This document shows, piece after piece, positions 58,201 to 64,000 of a stretch of 64,000 nucleotides of DNA. The notes beneath the pieces were generated by a model that saw nothing but the letters and a program-made list of their open reading frames with translations, ran no database searches and was not told the DNA's origin. A program made the position numbers and the translations under genes. This DNA is from Lates calcarifer (taxonomy: Eukaryota > Chordata > Actinopteri > Centropomidae). Every line of letters starts with the position of its first letter. Within the stretch, counting starts at the first letter, position 1. The stretch is from positions 3,875,101 to 3,939,100 of the forward strand of contig NC_066838.1 of assembly GCF_001640805.2 (NCBI RefSeq), read 5' to 3'.

Positions 58201-59051
58201 ATGGCTAAAAAAAAGCGAAGTGGACTTGGTCAAGACCAAAGACTGTAATAGGTGCATGCATGCAAACCAAAACAAGTTCAAGATTATTGAGAAAAAAATC
58301 TCAAAACTGGTATCAAGACTGAGACCAGATCAAGTGTTATAGCCCTGTTAACCTCTGTCCCTGTCCTGGTTTTGACTTCCAGCCATGCAGCATTCCCCAC
58401 AACTTCCACTGTTGCATTTCAGCAGGAAAGGCTATAAACAACCAAAGTTAACCGATTGAGTTAAAGGACAACTCTACTCTTTCTCTTGAAATTGGCTGGA
58501 ATAGTGTGTGAATAGTGGAATAGTGGGTCTTGTTACTTCAGAGTCAAAGTTAGTCAGACTGAATTCATGAGAGTGACAGGAAAAAAATACATCTTGATCA
58601 AATGAATGGGGACTGAATTTTGGTATGACAATGGTATTACTCTTACTTGTCTTTTTACCCCATGGAACTGGCCAATACCCCAGTTAAGGTGCTGCGATCC
58701 AATATAGTACAAAGTGAACCCAAATGAATGAGCTACTCACCTAAAATCCCTAAAATATGTGTGAAAACACTTTTTCATATTTCAAAAGCTGGTGGTGTTA
58801 AAGTGTTTATCCTCCACCACAAGCGTGAATTTCCATCCAGATCCACTGGTTTAGGATTAATCCAAATCCAAGGACTCACATGGAAATAACAATTATATTT
58901 CTATTTGGGCATTACATCGCATGTTGAAAATAGAAACACTGAAGACATTCTCAAGCCATGAGCCCTCTGGGGAAATCTGGAGATAATCAGTGAATTCCAG
59001 ACCTGCTGGGCTCTGCCTCTCTTCATAAGTCTCCTGAGACCAGGACCTGTC

Positions 59052-59074
59052 AGTGTGTGTGTGTGTGTGTGTGT
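59052..59074. repeat. (TG)n microsatellite
   Basis: About eleven TG units. Confidence 0.9.
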
Positions 59075-59599
59075 GGAAGACTGGGCCACGGGGGAGGGGT
59101 CAAGCCACGATTAAATCCTTATTATATAGCTCTGAGCCAAATTAAGAAAATTACTTAAGTGCCCTATGAGGACAGATGGGCATGACCATTGGCAGCAAAG
59201 GATCATGGGTTAAGGTTCAAGGGTCAAACTGGTGAGCTGCAGGGCTGCTGTTTGGGATGCTTCTCTCTCTTGCTTCATATCCCACACACTGCATAGCTGC
59301 AGGATCTCAATTGTCCTTCCTTTAATCCACTAAGTCATGCAATGAATTTGCCTCATTCTTCACAAACAAAGTTAAAAAAAAAAAATAAGTTGTTAATCCT
59401 CCATATCGAATATAGGGTCTGTCTGTATTGCATCCACATTGAGTTAATGATACAATTTGATCCTATCAAACTTTGGAGGAAATTGAGGGAAAACCTGCAT
59501 CCAGTTGGTTGATTCCCTGCCCACAAGCAGAATGGCCTGACACCATGGCCTAAAGCCGTAGTTTTTATGTTTTCCTGTTAGGATTTCAACTGCACACAG

Positions 59600-60140
59600 T
59601 ACAGTATACTGCTCTTGTTAAGGTCCTGAATGGCATTCAGTTAACACAGACAGTGGTCATAACGTATTGCTAGAAAGGGTTGCAAGCAATTCATGTCATC
59701 TGAGGGACAGGAACTACTTTGTGTCAATTGCTAGTTACACATCTGAGTGTTAAAGATTTATGCCGTTCCCCAAGGCTCCATGCTTGGGCCTCTTCTGTTC
59801 AATGTTGACATGTTCCCACTGGCTCAGATTATGGAAAACAACAACATACTGCACCATAATTGGGCAGATAACACTCACATTTATGTAACAGTATCAAGGG
59901 GTAACTATAGTCCCTCACAGGTGCTGAGTAGGCGCATTGAACAAATCCATGATTGGATTTGGATTGGAAATTTTTAGTTTTAGATAAAACTGAAATAAAT
60001 ATTTTTGGAGCCAAACAAGAACAACTAAAAGGCCAAACCAGAAATCTTGGTGTGGCTATGGACGCAGATCTAACTTTTAAAAACCATATCCAAACAATTA
60101 CAAAATCACCTGACTATCACCTTCAGAATAGAATCAAGAA
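59600..60140 (+). pseudogene. Decayed LINE reverse transcriptase (L2/CR1/Rex1-like)
   Basis: Pieces in three frames give A-L-V-K-V-L-N-G, L-R-D-R-N-Y-F-V-S-I, then A-V-P-Q-G-S-M-L-G-P-L-L-F, W-A-D-N-T-H-I-Y (for Y-A-D-D-T-Q-I-Y), D-K-T-E-I-N-I-F-G, and R-N-L-G-V-A-M-D-A-D-L-T-F. This is the palm and thumb order of a non-LTR reverse transcriptase. The catalytic Y-A-D-D is mutated to W-A-D-N, and stops break the frame. Endonuclease and 3' ends were not found. It is an inactive fossil. Confidence 0.85.
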
Positions 60141-61893
60141 TTAAAGGATTTATGTCTCAGATAAACTTGTCCATACATTTATTTTTAGAAGTTAATTGTT
60201 TGTTCTCTCATACCTTTATGTTTTATATATGGCCTTACTTTTAGATTTCTATTGGAAAAAAGGCCATCTAGCATCATAACTCTCTTCAAAAAATGTTTTA
60301 CATCCTAGTCACGTGCTCCATTCACATGATCTGGCCACGTTGGTTGTGGTGTTTGGTTGAAACCCTGCTTCCTTGTGGAAAAGTACACCATAATCAGTTC
60401 TTTCCCACCATAAAAGCTTTGGGTCACATTTGAGAAGCAGCTGACTGACACAATTATGAAGAACAGAGGAACAGAAAAAGCTACTAAAACTTACGGTGGG
60501 AAGAGGATGCTTTGCATTAGCAATCAGGAAAGGGCGTGTGAAGGGTGTAAATGGTGATGAGTCTTTATTGTGCTAAAAAACAATACTAACAGTGCTTCAC
60601 TGGGACTTGTGAATAAAAGAGCATCATCTCAGAACACTTGAGTACTAGATAAAACATGCGATCTCCATGGGTGAATTTGAGGATGATGAGTTTCCATCGA
60701 CTGCCCACACAAGACAAAAAATGAACAATGCAGATGCTGATTCACTTCACTGATCTTGCACAAGTCAATAGCTGGGTACTGTCACATCAAGGTGATGTAA
60801 AATGTGGTGCACCACAAAGGACAGAGATTTTGTTTTGTACCACAGTGAATCACACAAGCCAGAAAACATCACTGGATCCTTGCTTGGCCACAACATTGAG
60901 TTTGTCCTTATTTATATTAAACCTTGACCACTTCTATCCAAGATACTGAAAATAAACTTAAAGGTAACGCAATGAAGCAATGTTTTTATGGGTGTGTTCT
61001 TGTTCTAATTGTTCCAGTGCTTGCTCACGAGGATGCACATGCACACACATTTGTTTATTTACCAGAAAAACATCACAGGTTAATGTAACTTTATTTCCAA
61101 AAATCTTATCTTCTGATTATCTATCATTTTGTCATGACAAAATAATAATTCTCTAGTGTCACACAAGTGTGATACATGGGAGGCATGTCCTGTGCATGTA
61201 AGATTAGAGTCTCAACACTTAGGAGTAGTAAGTATAAGCCTGAGTGGGTGCTGTTACAATACATAGACACTATAACCTTACTAATTTGTTTTACATAAGA
61301 CATAAAGGTAGCAAAAATCCAGTACAGAGAAGAATGTCAGTGGGGAATGATTCTGTAAAAGCCCTGAATTTAGGAACTTTACTTGGTTTCAAATGGACTA
61401 ACAGGTTTTTCTGCAATAGTTCCACACAAAAAAAAAACCTGCTTTGGGAGTAGAACTTCCATGGTTCAGATAGTGCATGCACTGCTGAATGTTGCTGACT
61501 GGTTAATCAAAGACCTGTGTTCAGCTTCATTTACAAAATAAGGATGGTCTGGGAGCCAGCAGTATCAATATATTGATGAGGGGTGAAAATTTCTTGTGAC
61601 TTTTAACTTGAAAGAAAAATTATGTCATCAGCCTCCCAAAACTGAGAGCAGATAAAGGAAGAGGAAGAAACTGGGTGCAAAGGCTTAGAGACCTAGGCAA
61701 TTCAACCCCTAAAATTTGAGATTGCATCTGAAATGTGAGTTGGTTATGCAGTAACAAATGTTGCCTCAAGCAGAGTTGAGGAATGGGCTACAGAGGTCTA
61801 GTAAATTCACTTCTTTCCAACACCACACCCCCTGATTTTTTTTTTATTTTTTTTTGGGGTGTGGGGGTGTTAAACTTCAGTTTTCAGTCACAG

Positions 61894-62042
61894 CTGATGC
61901 TGACTTCAATGACATTATCAGACTTTACTCAGCTTCCGCTGGAGACACTAAAAGCCTTGAGGAACTTTTGTCACATTGCAGTGGTGATGCCCAGGTCCTC
62001 ATGATTGTGGAACGATGCAGTGGAAACACAAACAAGATGTGA
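61894..62042 (+). other. Short exon-like open frame, unknown
   Basis: After TTTTCAGTCACAG a phase 1 frame reads D-A-D-F-N-D-I-I-R-L-Y-S-A-S-A-G-D and E-L-L-S-H-C-S-G-D-A-Q-V-L before a TGA. The composition is protein-like, but the pyrimidine tract is interrupted and no partner exon is known. It may be chance or a gene fossil. Confidence 0.2.
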
Positions 62043-62424
62043 AAAAGGGACTATTAGTTTCTGGTTCCTGTGGTTCAACAGATCCTGGAGCTGTTTGGGT
62101 TGAAAAGAGCTAAATGTTCTTCCAATGTGAACATAATATCTACAGAAATTGCAGACAGATGAGTAAGTGTCTGTTACAGTGCTATTACCTGTAGGGAATT
62201 GTATGGCAGACTTTGAGTGACTAGAAGTGGGTTACAAGGCCTTGCAGCCCCTGGGCCCATCTCCGTCCCCACCCTGATTCCTTGCCTCTTCCTGGCCACT
62301 GTGAATGCCTGGGAACTGGGTGAAGGATATAATGTAGCAGAAAGTGTGCCAGGGTAGGGCGGGGTCCTGTTGGCAGTGACTGGAGGGGTGGGGGTGGTTG
62401 GTTTGCTGGGCAGGAGCGAAATCT

Positions 62425-62525
62425 ATAGGGACAAACTCAGTGACCCTGCCTTGACGGATGTAGCTGGCACACATTGATGTCAGTGTGTAATGATTTATTA
62501 ATGGGGCCATTAGAAACTGTCATGA
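62425..62525. promoter_or_regulatory. Candidate conserved non-coding element
   Basis: The block has GCCTTGACGGATGTAGCTGG, then GTAATGATTTATTAATGGGG and CCATTAGAAACTGTCATG. It has clustered homeodomain-type TAAT/ATTA sites in otherwise balanced sequence, which is typical of vertebrate developmental enhancers. No alignment was possible, so this is a guess from texture. Confidence 0.2.
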
Positions 62526-63130
62526 ATCCAGTGTTAGGGAGGGAATATCAATCAGTGTCATTGTAGAGATTGCACTGTATTCTCAGTAACATCCTATGTG
62601 TGTTTCAAGCATTGCAAGCTCAACATAAAAGCATATTATTAGCTCTTTAGTAACCCAACATACTAGTATTTTCTTGCTTTGTACTTTTGTCTCTCCTTCT
62701 CTTTTTCCACTTCTCTCTTTCTTTCCCACTGCAGAGGATTTTCTGACACATGCAGAGCCTTGGATCTGAATGACAAGCACGTTCAGCATGAATTACAGAG
62801 GCAGGGGAGGGGGTGTCTGCATCATCACTACCTCTCAAAGCCAGCAGCAACTCCACATCCATATCTGCTCTCTCTCTCCCTCTCTTTCTCTCCCTTTCTC
62901 CTGTTCGTCATACTACCAAGCCTTTATCTATGATTCACACTCTCTGGTATAGACCGATCCCAAACCTTTGCTGCCTCCCAACAGAGAATAATGGGGATGA
63001 ATGGAGGAAAGATGCTCCAGGGAGAAGCTGGCTGTTCTTACTCACTCTGGCTGACCAGCCTTTGCATCAGCAACGCATCCTCTGACGTCAGCACAGCCTC
63101 TCTCCTGCGTAATCATCCATAGTTCATAAG

Positions 63131-63163
63131 TACGCACGCACGCACACACACACACATACACAC
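63131..63163. repeat. (CGCA)n(CA)n microsatellite
   Basis: Three CGCA-type units are followed by CA units. Confidence 0.9.
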
Positions 63164-64000
63164 TCCTCTTCCCTTTGTAACTGACTTGCTGCACAGCTTG
63201 GTTCTGACATTTATCTGGAACATGTTCTACACACATGACAGTTAGATACATGTCCTTAAACATTTCAGTAAGGAAGGAAAACTTCATTATCTCTCATAAA
63301 AAGACAGCAACATTTTTGTTTATCAGGGCAGAAGGTCTAGACCTTTGATTTTCAAATGCTGGCCATCATTCTCTGTCTCTATTTGGCAGATACTCATAGC
63401 CTAAATTTTCTGGGATATAAACATTAAGTGCAATGTTGCAATGGATTCATTGAGTTATGCTGTAGGCTATATTATATTATTATTTTTACCCAATATTTGT
63501 TCACATCCTGGCAAACTGCTATCATCAATAGAATGCAGATTATCCTGTTAGGATTTCCTGTTGGTAATATAGCCATGGATGTACAGATAGCTGTCACAGG
63601 ATTTCTTTGATACCGAAGTAAATGTAAAAACTGGATGATTCTCCAGCGTATTCTGGAAGTATCTTTTTTCTATAAATTCTAACTGGATTTATGAACATTT
63701 TTTCACACATGGCCAATAGACTTAATGATATCATTGATGTAAGTCACACTGAATCTAAAATTATGTCTGTCATGTCTGTGTTCAGATTTGACTGAGTTAT
63801 GACTTTAAGGAGTATGATTATTGATACAAATTGCTGAAATCAGGTGCTAATGGTAAATGGCAAATTGAAGCACCATAAATAGCTTTGTGAACTGTGCACA
63901 GCAGGTCAGACTAATAACAAACAACAGTCAGTATCTTTGCCTTCAGCACTCTGACACCCACCTGTGGAGGCGAGCCTCATAGTCTGAAAACTACTGATCT

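Larger units (their letters stand above)
55001..59590. other. Gene-poor stretch, no gene recognised
   Basis: Simple repeats, a repeat copy on the minus strand and CA/GT-rich patches are present. The 55500-55760 and 56760-56870 blocks are less AT-rich but show no supported exon. Confidence 0.5.
60150..64000. other. Gene-poor stretch to the window end
   Basis: No confident gene is seen. It contains the exon-like pieces at 61894-62042 and 62735, an AT-rich conserved-looking block at 62425-62525, and a CA repeat. Confidence 0.5.

Overview
The window reads as genomic DNA from a ray-finned (teleost) fish. The basis is intron-split vertebrate genes with GT-AG introns, very many CA/TA/TC microsatellites, and several dispersed repeats that I recognise from memory as typical of teleost genomes. 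There are no bacterial operons, CRISPR arrays, or identifiable tRNA or rRNA genes. The species cannot be named from the sequence alone.

Region 1 (about 2.2-13.6 kb, + strand) holds one multi-exon gene for a type I membrane receptor of the scavenger receptor cysteine-rich (SRCR) superfamily, of the CD5/CD6/WC1/CD163 kind. I reconstruct 19 coding exons: a signal-peptide exon behind a TATA box, exons for eleven SRCR or SRCR-like domains (D1-D11), one transmembrane exon, and three exons for a tyrosine-rich cytoplasmic tail. Almost all introns are phase 1, as expected for this family. Oddities are a likely GC-AG first intron, a second domain with two apparent one-base insertions, a third domain cut to about 60 residues, and loss of cysteines in the pairs that form disulfides.

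Region 2 (about 18.7-21.9 kb) holds an orphan terminal-exon candidate on the + strand (18673-18839) and, on the - strand, a three-exon gene for an SBK-family (SH3-binding-domain kinase, SBK2-like) serine/threonine kinase with all catalytic motifs intact. From memory, mammalian SSC5D (an SRCR gene) lies next to SBK2/SBK3, so the SRCR-SBK pairing here may be an old linkage.

Region 3 (about 22-64 kb) shows no convincing protein-coding gene. It contains microsatellites, decayed mobile elements (a mariner transposase at about 53.4-54.0 kb and a LINE reverse transcriptase at about 59.6-60.1 kb), old dispersed repeats including one nested insertion, a perfect 18-bp inverted repeat, and a few exon-like or enhancer-like stretches offered only as candidates. 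The receptor probably acts at the surface of immune or barrier cells and signals or is endocytosed through its tail tyrosines. Nothing in the sequence shows a direct functional link to the kinase.
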